Source: Ricinus communis
Lineage: Eukaryota > Streptophyta > Magnoliopsida > Malpighiales > Euphorbiaceae
Direction: 5' to 3'
NCBI RefSeq assembly: GCF_019578655.1
Contig: NC_063257.1
Location: forward strand, 3,100,001-3,164,000
Length of the DNA stretch: 64,000 nucleotides
The position numbers and the translations under genes are program-made. Below the pieces are notes generated by a model that saw only the letters and a program-made list of their open reading frames with translations, had not been told where the DNA came from and did no database searches. Positions 11,783-23,280 of this stretch are shown here, in pieces (within the stretch, counting starts at the first letter, position 1; every line of letters begins with the position of its first letter).

Positions 11783-12323
11783 TTCTTCTCGCCTTTTAGT
11801 TAGATGCCGTATTATAAAACATTAACTCTCGTTGAAATTATTATTATAACAACCTATATATCCTGTCATCCAAAACCCTTAAGTGGCATTTAAAAAATCT
11901 TTAAAGAATTTGCTTCATTATCAGATATATTTTATTGCCCACATACCACAATATTTTAAATATTCTCATGTTCCATGCGGGCAAAACCCATAAAATTCTT
12001 TTTTAAATTTAGTGTATATTTTTATTTATATACCAAACCGGTAAATAATTAATATATATTTATTAATTTTAAATTATGAAATATATATTAATTATATAAT
12101 TAAACTTTCTTCTCGCCTTTTAGTAATACCTTAAACATTAACTCTTGTTGAAATTATATTATAACGGCATATATATGTCTTGTCATCCAAAATCCTCAAA
12201 TATTTAAAAAGTCTTAAGAAATCTGCCCTATTGTCAAATATATTTTATTGGTCACATACCACAACATTTTAAATATCCTCATGTTGCATGCATCTACAGT
12301 ACGCTACGAGTGGGCAAAACCCA
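11783..12323. repeat. Imperfect direct duplication (about 210 bp copies)
   Basis: Copy 1 (11783-11990) and copy 2 (12107-12323) both start CTTCTCGCCTTTTAGT and share AACATTAACTC, GTTGAAATTAT, CTGTCATCCAAAA/CTTGTCATCCAAAA, CATACCACAA and GGGCAAAACCCAT in the same order. Copy 2 carries an insertion before the last block. About 110 bp of AT-rich DNA separates them. Confidence 0.7.
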
Positions 12324-12759
12324 TGTCACCCACATGCGATCTTAATTAGCAAATTCTATCCAAAAATTCTTTGTGATTATAAGTTTACTTGGTACATGCC
12401 AACTTCCAAGTCATTATAAGTCGTGATGTGGCATTAGTACGTCATCATTTTGAGATGTGTAATGTCAAACTCGCGTTTGCCCGTCTGGTGTGGTGCGGCA
12501 TCACACGTGGCTTATGCCATTTGGCAGGTTTTCTTATCACTGGGACAATTAGTACTCGTGGTCTTCTTCTTCCGTAGCCCATCTCGAGACAAGTATTTAA
12601 GGCCGAAGCCCAATCTGCAATAGAAGCGGTCGCGCGCAAAAAAGGTAGGGGTATCGAAACAGCTTGGTGGTAATATTTGTGTCTTGTAATTCTCCTCGTG
12701 TGATATGATTAGATGATTAGACTCAACACCAACTCAGATATTTATTATTAGTGTCAAAT

Positions 12760-13010
12760 ATATTTCGATTCTAATTTAATGTAAAATTTAACAGATTATA
12801 TGAATGCGACACGGATGATGCGTTTATTTAATTAGTTATATAATAATACAATTCAATATTATATAACACAACACGATATATAATAATATATTTATTTAAA
12901 TAGTAATTAAATTAATTATTTGTATACTACAATAAATATATAATATGATACGGTTTATATAACATGTTTATTTAAATAGTAATTAAACGAGTTATAACGG
13001 ATTCTCGTGT
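12760..13010. repeat. AT-rich imperfect tandem repeat
   Basis: The word GTTTATTTAAATAGTAATTAA, with small changes, recurs near 12825, 12890 and 12965. Each copy follows a (G)ACACG/ATACGG word and runs into an AGTTATA-like word. This resembles the tail repeats of worn plant transposons; class not determined. Confidence 0.5.
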
Positions 13011-15719
13011 TAATTCGCTATACGACACGCTTCAAGCAGTATTATAAAATGAGTCGACCTGTTTTAAATGGACTCGCTAAAATTCAACTCTAATACATTA
13101 ATTTCACATATTAAGCGAAATAATTGTGTGTCAATACTCATTTTGATTACTATAAAAAATGGACTAAACGCTAATATAGAGATGGCAATTTATCCCGTAT
13201 CCGTGAGCAAATTCGTAATCCGATCTAAACGAGATGGGAAATACCTATCACTAGTGGCGGGAACGAATTTATACGTATATTCTATATATTTTATTTATAA
13301 AATGTAAATGAATAAATATAATACCTTAAAAAATATAAAAAATATTATTTAAATCTAAATTTTATTAATTGAATACCTAATAATAATTAAAATATTAAAT
13401 AAATATATTTATAAAATTAATAAAAATATATTATTAATATAAAAATATATAAAATAGATATAGTAGTTATTATTCAAATCCGATCCAATTCCACTTTAAA
13501 ATTATTTTTTTATCCCATACCCGTCTCGGTCCTCGACGGTGCGGGAAAGACCAACCGTATCTCAACCCGCATGAGATACAATTTTGGCACAGCAGTTTTT
13601 CAAGTGACCTTTTCAGTTTTGGTAAGTATTTTCTGAAAATAAATAAATGCAATCCAATAACTAACAGAATATATGCACTCCCCTTTTTAGCTTGAGACCT
13701 TTTCATGTTCCCATCTTTTTATGTTCAGGAACATTATTATGTTTGAAATTTCCATTCTTATCTTAAATTGAATGATTAAGATTTTACTATAAATTTAGAT
13801 TTAAATTTAATGAAAATGGTTAATTATTTCTCAACTATTAATTGTAAATTCAATAATCAAGATTATATATAAACATAACCTATCATGTTAACAAAATAAA
13901 AAAAATTTAATTTCCCATTTTTTCCCATATCATGTATGGACCTTAGTAATAATAATAGCCACCTAAAATATATTATCCACTAAATATATTATGAAACCTT
14001 TCTCTATAAATTTGAGTTTGACTATAAAAATACAAAAAATAATATAATCAAGGAATACAAAAGCTGAAATGCAATATTTTTGTAAATAAAAGAATAATAA
14101 ATGGGTTAGACATTGTTAGATCGTAATTAAGTTGAAATTTTACAATACGACCAGTGCTGTAAACTCTACTTAATTATAAAGAGGGAAATTACTGTTGAGT
14201 AAAAACAATTCACATTCCTAAATCAGAACAAACCAAAAAAGAAAAATATAATCAAGCCCCAATGCACCTGTATTATTCTACGTATACATAACTGCGTACC
14301 CAAGTTTAGAAGCACATTAGAGGAGATCGTCCATTTCCATTGGTTTGGGCATGGTTGATCCCAAGCCAGGCTCTAGAAAAGCAAGGAGCCATGCATCAAC
14401 ATATTTGAAAGCTTTCCTTTTAAGCGTCCCAGCTCAATTCGTTGTTGTGAATTGTATGAAAATTTCCTTTATTTGTTTGTCATTCAAGGAAACAGAAGCC
14501 TCTCTCTCTATTCTAAATATTTATCAAACACAGTCATAGTTCTGAAGTAGCTAGGACAAAAGTATACTCTCCAAAAGACAACCTTTTGCTATAAATAATG
14601 CAGAAGCAATTAAGGAGTTTATATGGACATCCTCCTTTGTCTTTATCGATATTATTCTGAGTTATCTTTAGGAGGAGTATATCTTGTGCTTCTCTATAAC
14701 TTGATTTCTGTTGGGTTTATCTGCTTCATCTTTATGTACATTTTCATCAATTAGGTAGGTTCCATTTTAATTCAAGAATAGCTACTTATACATATGTAGT
14801 TATGAAACATGGACCTGGTTTAATGAAGCCCTAAACTTTTTGTTATTATATTTGCTTTCAAGCAGTAAGCAAAGAATTTTAAAAAATGAATACCCTTCAC
14901 TCTTCAGGAAAATGAAAAGAAGAAAAAAAGAAAAGTCTGTAAGGTTATAGCAAATGAACCAAATAGAGTCCTTATCAGAACAAACAAGTATGAAAACCCA
15001 ATTTCACTGCTAAATTCTTTCTTTTTGAAAAAAATAAAATAAAAACATATATGATATAAATGTCACCGTCCATTGGATCAAGTGGAATATTTTTAGAGGA
15101 CTACCTTCCAATAAAGGTGGGGGACATAGTATTTCATTTTATCTCAAGATCGATGCTCATCTTTTTCTTTTTTTTCAAAAGAAAAAATTCTAATCGGAGA
15201 ACACACAAGATTCCTCTTGTATTATTTCTTTGGCAATCTAAATGTTCTCTTGCCTAATTATTAGAGTAGGATGGTCCGATGCGTAGAAAAGGTATGATAT
15301 GGTTCTCTTTATTAAATCAGAAGGAATATATAACTGTCGCATAATGCAAGCATAATACCATCATCCAATCCATAGAAAATTACATCCATTAACATTTTTA
15401 CCCAGGAATCAGGGATCATGTACCCAAGAGTTATTTTTAATATTTAACCGTAAATCACTTTTAATTTTTATTAATTCTCAATATATAACTGAATAAATAA
15501 ATATAATTTTATTAGTGAAATTAATCTGTCAATAGTTTTTTTAAATTTTTTTAAAATATTTGATATAAATGTACAAATTTTAGAAAAATTTATTTGCCAA
15601 ATTTGAAAAAAATTTCATAAAATATATTGTAGAAATCATTAAAAGAATCCTCAATCTTTCTCCTTACTTTCTTTTAGCTTCTAATTTTCTCTTTGTAAAT
15701 TTTATTTTTACATTTATTA

Positions 15720-18196
15720 TGTCACGATTTAATCCGTGGGCCTGTGAACGGCGTTAGGAAATATGTAGTATTAAAGCTATTGAAATCCATAGCAAGCCTA
15801 ATTATCAAAAATCCAGATAAATGCAATATATAATTATATACTATTAAAACAAACCAACATTTCACTCACAAATCTATACGTAATTAAATTAATCCTCCGG
15901 CTATATTACTAGCAAATATCCCATATTTTTTTTATAGACCAAATTCAATTATAAGATATCAGATAAACTACTGTAGAGAGTCTAACATTTTAAATAATTT
16001 AAAATACAAAAGTAAAATTTAATTACAATAAGTCAAAAAGAAAAAGGGAAGTCGTACTGCAAAAGATGTCAGCGGAGAACCTAGCTGTCACCTGAAAAAT
16101 TTAGAATTGAGACTGTCAGTCTCGGGAGTAAATTAAAATCATATGTCAAAAGTAAAACAACCATAAATATCCATGTACCATGATTGATAAAATAATGTGG
16201 TGGATCGCAAACTAATAAGTAAATATCATAGCATAATTTAAAATAATTAGATTTTAACTCTTAAGAGATGAGCATTTCAGCAGAACCCTAATCCCAATAT
16301 TAGCAGCCTTTCAGCTCTCTTATTCCAATAGGACTGGCGCCCAGAAAACGAAGCTCAACTGTGGTCCTTAAATCCAGCCTGATCACTTGATTCCTAATAA
16401 AGTCGGTGCCTAAAGAGCACCGCTCGGCCAGAGTCCTTTCCTCCGGCAATCAAATTTCCACAGCCCAGAAAGTTATACTAGACTAGGGTAAATTCCAAAA
16501 ATATTTTTTTTACTATCTGTCTCTAATTAATACTATTGCACACGCGGTCCTGATGCAACCCATCAGGTAGCATGTTCTACTGCCGCCTCATCCTGAAGTT
16601 ACAATCATAGTATAAATAATAATTATAAATAGCATAAATCACAAATAAATATAATTGTTCAATAACATGTTAAGAATTAAAGTTGAATAGCCTCAAATAT
16701 AACAAACATGAGAATTATGTGTAATAATAATAATAATGATGCTAATAATATTCGTAATAATTATTAATCAAATAAAATTACTAATAATAATTTTCATAAT
16801 AATCATAATAATTATTAATCAATTAACATTGCATTTAATTTAGACATGACATAAGAGCAATTGATTTTATAACTTTAACTCACAGTTCTGTCGCGCTCTG
16901 CAGTCTGCTCCAATGCCTCAGGTGGAGCTGCCTGGACGGACGGATTATCTATTTACAAAAATAACTCAATTAATAAGATATCCTTAATTTCTTCTAGGTC
17001 TAGATTCTTAGATTAGACTCCATAAAAAAATTTCGACTCAGAAATTCTGCCGAAAATTTGGCAAAACCTTCCCTAGAATATGGATGTTTACCCCTCGTAT
17101 AACGGGTCCAAACCTGCTAGAAATACTTCAAATATTTCACATTTATCTAACAAGAGTCGGGCTATCAAAACTGCATTATTTTTTCAACTCTGTAATACAA
17201 CCCAATTCACAATACAAAAGTTAACAGTCTAGAAAAATAATATTATACGTGATACATCACATAAATATTTTTTCTTACATTTAATTCAATTAATCACAAC
17301 CTCAATTTATATGACAGGATATTAACTCCTTCTGCATTTAATCTATAGTAAATCTAAAATCAGGCTACTAATTAATTAAATAATTTAATTAATTAATTAT
17401 AACGAATAATTTATATACCAATTATTTTCTAATAATTTTAAAATATTTTTTAAAGTCTAGATAAATTTATAACGAGCTGAAACCCGAACTTTTGGGTGTT
17501 CGGAAAACACTGGAGTCCGAAAACTGGTACCGCCAACGGTGTCGGATTTCGAATCCCGAAGCGCCTGTGCAAAGCTTGAGTTGCGGGAAGTCCGAATATG
17601 CAGATGTTTCTACCAGAAACTCATGCGGAAGCCATCAGATAGAGGCTGGAAAGTCTCGGCTTCGGTGAGGCTATAGAGAAGCTGTCGGCGAAGGAAAACG
17701 GTGGGGGAGCTCGTTTTCGGCATCGGATTCACGAGGTCAGGGCGGCAGAAGGCTGCACTTGTAGCGGCAGCAAGGAGGAGGATTTCCTTCCTCCAAAACA
17801 ATGTCAGCAGCAAGAAGGAAGAAGAAGGAGGCGACACCGGCGAGGGAAGGGGAACAAGGAGTTTGCGGTAGCGGCAGAGAGAGGGGGCAGACGACGGAAT
17901 GTGAAGGAAAAGGAAGAAGAGGGTGACGGGGAGGGAGGAGAAGGAAGAAGAGGGAAAAAAGAATTGTTATGTGTTTTTTTTAATAATAAAAGATGAAAAA
18001 ACACAAATGAGTCCCCCCTCCAAGAAGTTGCTACAATGACACCCTTGATCTCATTATTTATATATATATATATTATTTATTTTATACATATAAAATATTG
18101 ACTCATCAATAATTAATGTAATATAAATTTAAAAAAATTACTAAATTACTCTGATAAAATTTAAAACAATTAAAATTTAAATTCACGAGTATTAGA
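15720..18196 (+). mobile_element. Probable solo LTR, about 2.5 kb
   Basis: The block starts TGTCACGATTTAATCCGTGG and ends GAGTATTAGA, one base from the usual ..TTACA terminus. It is flanked on both sides by the 5-bp direct repeat TATTA (15715-15719 and 18197-18201), as expected for LTR-element insertion. Base composition inside differs sharply from the flanks: a mixed-composition part at 16270-16600 and a GC-rich, purine-rich part at 17470-17960. No gag or pol and no primer-binding site was found, so it is read as a solo LTR left by recombination, probably Ty3/gypsy. Open frames at 17610-18004 are treated as chance frames inside it. The AT-rich duplication could be coincidence. Confidence 0.55.
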
Positions 18197-18201
18197 TATT
18201 A

Positions 18202-19462
18202 TTTTATTTTTTTCTTTCTTTCTTTTTTTATTTTTTATTTTCTTTTCCATCACTTATTAGGTATGATATACTTTTTATTTTCTTTTTTACTTTTTAAATT
18301 CCTCTAAGCCCTTCAACAGAAAAAAGAATATATATTAAAGTTATTTAAAAAATTTTAGATTTAAATTTTCTTTAGTTTCAGTAGCTTTTATACTTTGTGA
18401 TTCATATACCTTTAGCTTGCATTAATGCGGATCGGTGCTAAAGTTTTATTTTGAATTTAATTAATCTTATTCTTGTTTTAAGTACTTTTTATACTCATTA
18501 AATGTTTAATTTATCGACAGTGTTAATTCTTGAACTTATAAAGAAAAAATTCCATCATATGTTTGTCTCCTTATCCGATATTGAGTTAGGATCATAGGTT
18601 GACAGTCCAAAGATTTATCTTAAACTATATATGATTACTCATATCTAGCAAAAAGGGTTTCGGGGGCCTAAGCTTTTGAAATTGTTAACTAATTATGCAA
18701 GAATAAGACAAAGGGTTTAAATAGTGCTCCTTATATTATTCCTGATGTGAACCATCATGCACTTGCAAATCCACCGTTCTTCAATAAAACCACTATTCCA
18801 CTTTAGTTGGGTTCTATTTATACTAAGGCTTTATTTATACTGATGTTTGAAGAGGGTTAGATAATAATTAGACAATATTAATGGGTCAAGTAGCCGCTCT
18901 GAGCTAATTAACCTATAAATATCCAAACTTGAATATTAATTTTTAAACGTATAGCCTGATCATCTCAACTGGAAAAGAAAACCTTATGAAAATCTGAAGT
19001 GAGGTTGGACTAAATCAATCTAAATAAAAAAGCTATTATTTTCATTTTGAATCAAACTTGATCAAATAAATTTAGATTCTTGGATGATACACTTTCTAAT
19101 TTAAGAGTGAATCCTCCAAACACCATCAAATTGAATTTGAATCCAACCTGATTTAAAATATTATTAGATCTATTTAAATAGTAATAGAAGAATTTAAATG
19201 GAGGAAAAGGTTATTTCTATTTTTATTGTTATTATTCTCTTACTACAAAATGAAAAGTATTTGAAATAAAAGATTTTTACTGGTTGATTTGAAGTTTCTC
19301 TTTAGTTTCAAAGAAAATTCTTTCAATAATAGAGGATCAAAAATTGTTTTTCTCGGATTTTTATTATTATTATTATTTAGCAAATGAATTGACTACTCGT
19401 ATTCTTTCCATCCAAAAAGTTATATTAGAAATGACTACGCGTAATACACTTTGTGCAAAGTC
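18202..19462. other. AT-rich intergenic DNA upstream of EF-hand locus 3
   Basis: No gene seen up to the proposed first exon at 19463. Homopolymer T/C tracts near 18210-18250 and a run of TTA triplets near 19360 stand out. Confidence 0.55.
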
Positions 19463-20477
19463 ATGGTGTTCCAGTCCCCAGCTCGGCCTTGGTTTCGCCT
19501 CTCATCAATTGTACGTCCTGCTCCTCCTGCTCCTCCTGCTCCTCCTGTTAGGACTACCTTGCATATATCTTTGTCCCGGCCTCAGTTGCCAAAGGAAAAT
19601 GAATCCTGGGAAAAATCGCCACCAAACGTTGAACGGGTACATGGCCTTGAAACTCTTTGCTCTTTATTATTCTAATTTTCTTTGTTTCATAATGAAAATA
19701 ATTCTCATATGTGATCTTCAGGTAAATGGGATTGAAACTAGAGACTAGCTAAAATATGTAGTTTTTTAAATGATTATATCCATATTTCTATTTTAATGAT
19801 TAAAAGAATAATCAAAATGACTTTTTGATGTAGGTTTGGTTAAGAATAATTTGGACAATCTACTGAAACGGGCACTTATAAACAGCGTATTGCATTTTGT
19901 TTTTTGTCAAGAAATTCTATTAAAAACTTCTTAAATTTTTAGGAATGAAAAGGGGTCTAAATATATGTTCTAAATCCAGCATATCAGATCATTTAGGTGC
20001 ACTAAAGCACAGAAGGGTTCATTTTTGACAGATATTGAGTTCGAAGTTGAATTCTATAGGAGTCATTTTATACCCTAATGGACAATTTGTCTTGTGCTTG
20101 TGGAATAACTGTAGGCGAGCCCGGAGGACAGTAGTACAAACGCTAAAACCAAAGAAAGAGATCAACAGAACACTAAAAAAGAAGAGGACATTGCTACTGC
20201 TAAACCTGTAGAACTCGTTAATACAGTTAAGAAAGAACAAGTGAAGATGGTCCTAACTGAGGAGCAGATAAAGGCAATTTTCAAGAAATTTGAGGCCAAG
20301 GGAGAAAAACTCCTGCGCAAGAAAGACCTGAAAAAAGCCTTCTATCATTTCGGCTTTTTCTTCCCTCAATATGGGCCCATCGATATCTTGGATGCTAATA
20401 AAGATGGATTCGTCAAGTTGAAGGACCTGGATGCTCTCGTAGGTTATGCTGTTAAACATGGATATACGGTTAAATGA
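19463..20477 (+). CDS. Divergent EF-hand protein with proline-rich N-terminal exon (EF-hand locus 3)
   Basis: Proposed two-exon gene (exons 19463-19636 and 20115-20477; intron with GT at 19637-19638 and AG at 20113-20114; phase 0 on both sides), 178 residues. Exon 1 encodes a proline/alanine repeat (PAPPAPPAPP, about residues 22-31) and a basic stretch. Exon 2 continues open with no ATG for 44 codons of charged sequence and then gives the EF-hand part from residue 103. Loop 1 (about 118-129, EAKGEKLLRKKD) has lost the ligands. Loop 2 (151-162, DANKDGFVKLKD) keeps D1, N3 and D5 but has Asp at 12. This is the only member on the plus strand. If exon 1 is wrong, the minimal protein starts at 20247 (76 residues). 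The EF-hand part is secure; the joined model is inference. Confidence 0.6.
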
Positions 20478-20619
20478 GATAAAATTGTATGTCCACTGCA
20501 GCTTATTTAAATGTCCAAAATTATACTGTAGGACTACTATTTCTGGTGAAAATAGTAAACTTAAATATTTACTTTAAGAGTCATTAGTTGTTGAAGAGTA
20601 CCCAAAGAGTTTATGGCTG

Positions 20620-20902
20620 TGTTAAAAATCTAAATATATGAAAAATTAAATTATTAAGTGTCACGAATATAAATAATTAAGTTTGTAAGTGTACACTCAT
20701 ATAGATGCTATTATAAATAGCTTATAATGTTAATCGTTTGGTAGAGGTGAGAAGCTATTTCTTGTAAGAGATAGAGTGTGTCTTGTGTGCTTAGATTGTA
20801 GAAATATATATTTGTAATATATCTCATTCTTTTTAATAATTTTTTCTTGTGCTGTATTTACTGTGTTTATCTCCTTTCTCTTTTGACCAAAGTCGTCCAA
20901 CA
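20620..20902 (+). repeat. Candidate solo LTR (copia-like)
   Basis: A 283-bp block starts TGTTAAAAATC and ends CGTCCAACA, so its termini form TGTT..AACA. Inside are a TATA-like TTATAAATAGC near 20710 and a TTGTAAGAGATAGAG leader, the usual order in short copia LTRs. No matching target duplication and no clear primer-binding site were found. Confidence 0.4.
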
Positions 20903-21285
20903 ATTTTCCCTGTTATGATCACTGGTTGCGGATCCAAACCTTCTTAAACTCTATGACCTCTGATAACCTAAGAAAGAAGCAATATTATGAACTAACTTTA
21001 ACGAATGAAACAAGGCCTTTTCTACAGTGATTCTATTCCTGATGTGAAGACTGCTACTACTACCAGGGCCTCATTTATGTTTTCTGATATCTGACACTCC
21101 TATCATAGATGGAAGAACTACTATTATTCCATTAAGCATGTTTCAGTTGTTGTATACAGCCCATTACATACATTCCCGATGACATTGTACTAAAGAGAAG
21201 GTTCGACTGGACTGCCTTGGCTAAGCAACTCTAACTCTCCTCATCCCATAGCTCAACCTCAAATTCTTCATCCATAGAAACCCAT

Positions 21286-22605
21286 CTAAAAGGTAGTTGT
21301 GCTCTGGCTTAGCTCAGGCAAGCACTTCACATGAATAGCAAAATCACAATCTTCACACTGATAAAACAATTGGCCCAAGTCTCCTTCCCTGTCGCAAATA
21401 TCACAATAATACTCACCAGAATCATCTTGAGAAGTAAGGGACAAACGGTGTTGGTCGTTTTGTAGCTGGATAGTGCCTGGTAAAAAGCATTTGACATGAA
21501 CATCAAAATTGCAGTCAAAACATTTATAGCTAACTGAGTTACCAAGTTTACCACAGGCACAACACAGGTACTGATAATTATACTTCAGTGGCATAATTAC
21601 GAAATTAAGCAGGTGCTGGTGTTGACTATGATAAAGAACTGTTGGCAAGAACCCATGGTTGAGGTGAGTCTGGAGAAGGCAATCACAACAATCGTACGAG
21701 AATTCTTCACAATTACTACATTTATGCTTCTCTTTGAAATCATAATGAGGTTTCATTGATTTCAAGAAAGGAGGGCGATTTTGTGAAAGAACCTTTACAT
21801 TTGCGGCAGACTCTGCACAGGATTTATGAAGAATGAACTCATCACACACTACACATTGATAGCAGGAGCTAGAAATAACTTCTTTGCAACTCTTACACAC
21901 GAGTTTATCCTTTCGGGGTTTCTCGAATAAGGTTAAAGAATGCACGTGGTCGTTTGTTGGTTGTTTCATTTTCCGATAGCTCTCATTCTCTTCTACGACA
22001 ACGTCATCCTGCAATGATGGTTTGAATGACGTAGTACTTGCTAAATTGTCTTTAGGTACCTGATAATTTTCCGTGTCAGAAAGCTTGCTGGATATATCAG
22101 AGACGACTTTGTTTGCGTCGAATGAATCCATGTCCACATAAAGCTTCAGGACATCTTGAATATCATAATCATCATACTGTTGATCGCCAGTTTTGCGGTC
22201 GATGATGATCAGACGGGCGCCAAAAGATCTTGCCAGCTCATCTAATCTGACGATGCGCGCAGGGGAAGAGAGCAGTGTTTTCATGATAACTTTGATCTTC
22301 AAGCTGAGTTGGGTTGACACTAATTGACAGATAGCTTCGAAAGGTAAATTTTGTGCTAGTTCATCAGGGAAATTGGTGGCTCTGGAGTTTGAGGTTGTTA
22401 GAGAGACTTCTCTAAGGGCTTGGGAGATATCATTTTCATCAATGAGAGGGCATTTTATGAACATGGCTAGTTCATGGGCTATTTTGCTGTTACTACTGGA
22501 CCCTGAACCATTTTCTATTGCTATGATCAGTGGCAATTGCAATTCTTCTACTTTTTGCACTTCATCATTCTGTGGTTCCATTTTCACTATCAAATGCCTC
22601 ACCAC
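21286..22605 (-). CDS. DC1 (C1-like) zinc-finger protein with degenerate P-loop-kinase-like N-terminus
   Basis: Single exon, 439 residues (431 if Met9 is used). Residues about 25-170 resemble plant P-loop kinase-like proteins: LPLIIAIENGSGSSS, then CPLIDENDI, then a QLSLKIKVIMKTLLSSP block and GARLIIIDRK. The Walker A lysine is missing (ENGSGSSSNS), so ATP binding is doubtful. The C-terminal half has DC1 cysteine/histidine modules: HSLTLF..CKSCKE..CYQCVVCDEFILHKSC, a second C-x2-C/H set around CSNCEEFSYDCCDC, CCACGKLG..CFDCNFDVHVKC, and YYCDICDREG..CEDCDFAIHVKC at the end. DC1 proteins are plant-expanded, bind zinc, and some have stress or immune roles. Function here is unknown. The fusion suggests a regulatory or decoy-like protein (inference). 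Confidence 0.85.
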   Translation of the reverse strand: MVRHLIVKMEPQNDEVQKVEELQLPLIIAIENGSGSSSNSKIAHELAMFIKCPLIDENDISQALREVSLTTSNSRATNFPDELAQNLPFEAICQLVSTQLSLKIKVIMKTLLSSPARIVRLDELARSFGARLIIIDRKTGDQQYDDYDIQDVLKLYVDMDSFDANKVVSDISSKLSDTENYQVPKDNLASTTSFKPSLQDDVVVEENESYRKMKQPTNDHVHSLTLFEKPRKDKLVCKSCKEVISSSCYQCVVCDEFILHKSCAESAANVKVLSQNRPPFLKSMKPHYDFKEKHKCSNCEEFSYDCCDCLLQTHLNHGFLPTVLYHSQHQHLLNFVIMPLKYNYQYLCCACGKLGNSVSYKCFDCNFDVHVKCFLPGTIQLQNDQHRLSLTSQDDSGEYYCDICDREGDLGQLFYQCEDCDFAIHVKCLPELSQSTTTF

Positions 22606-23025
22606 TAGGAAAGAAGATTATCCACCTGAACGAGATAAAAAACTATTTCTGCTAAAATTCCAACCTTGGTACCAAGAAGGAAGAATATCCTAGTAGTGTA
22701 TGGGAGGGTAAGCATCATTATATCATCTGGTGATCAAAGGAATCGTCTTTGCTTTACTCCTAAAAAAGAAAAAGATGAAAAGAACATAAAACCCTAAACC
22801 CTAGGAATATTGATTTGTTATAGATTGAATCTTTAAGAAATTAAACAAAGTCATGATAAAGATAGTTACTTGATACAATTAAAGCACAGTTCTCTCCATT
22901 TAGGTTGGGGTATTATAAACTTACTGGAAGAAGTAAAGGAACCAGAAATTTAAATTATATTATAGGGAATATCGATCAGTTTTAGGTTTTCCAATTCTAG
23001 TTATTTCGTGATTTTGGGACCAATA
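22606..23025. other. Upstream flank of the DC1 gene
   Basis: About 400 bp between the DC1 start codon and the left LTR of copia element 1. No clear TATA box was identified. The last five bases (23021-23025, CAATA) are the left copy of the copia target duplication. Confidence 0.5.
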
Positions 23026-23269
23026 TGTAAAGCCGTAAGCCCTAAATTAGATATGAAGAGAAGTTATTTTCTTTCTTTTTTATTCAATCTCTTCTACTGC
23101 TTGTTGTGATAAAAATACATTTATATACTAGAGATATACTTTCTGTTAGCTACAAATACTATAACAAACAAACTACTTCTTAACCTATTCAAACTCATAT
23201 CTTATTCAAACCTCTATCTACACATATCTCTAACTACTACTTGACCAAATCTAATCTTACATTCCTACA
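23026..23269 (-). repeat. 3' LTR of copia element 1
   Basis: 244-bp LTR, TGTAGG..TTTACA on the minus strand, next to the polypurine tract. It aligns end to end with the right LTR apart from that LTR's extra 47-bp unit. Confidence 0.9.
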
Positions 23270-23280
23270 CTCCCTCTCAA
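23270..23280 (-). other. Polypurine tract of copia element 1
   Basis: TTGAGAGGGAG on the minus strand, directly against the 5' end of the 3' LTR. This is the usual plus-strand primer position. Confidence 0.8.

Larger units (their letters stand above)
10855..15719. other. Intergenic DNA with local repeats, no gene recognised
   Basis: No supported protein or RNA gene. It contains a 325-bp-period duplication (11783-12323), a less AT-rich promoter-like patch (12350-12690) and a minisatellite-like AT-rich repeat (12760-13010). Words such as TTTATCCCGTATCCG (about 13190) and TATCCCATACCCGTCTCGG (about 13510) look like ends of a worn dispersed repeat. A 66-codon minus-strand frame at 11352-11552 has plausible composition but no family I recognise. 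Confidence 0.5.

Noticed and set aside
17610..18004. Two minus-strand frames of 66-75 codons
   Set aside because: They lie inside the proposed solo LTR, in purine-rich low-complexity sequence, and read as Ser/Leu/Phe-rich chance frames.
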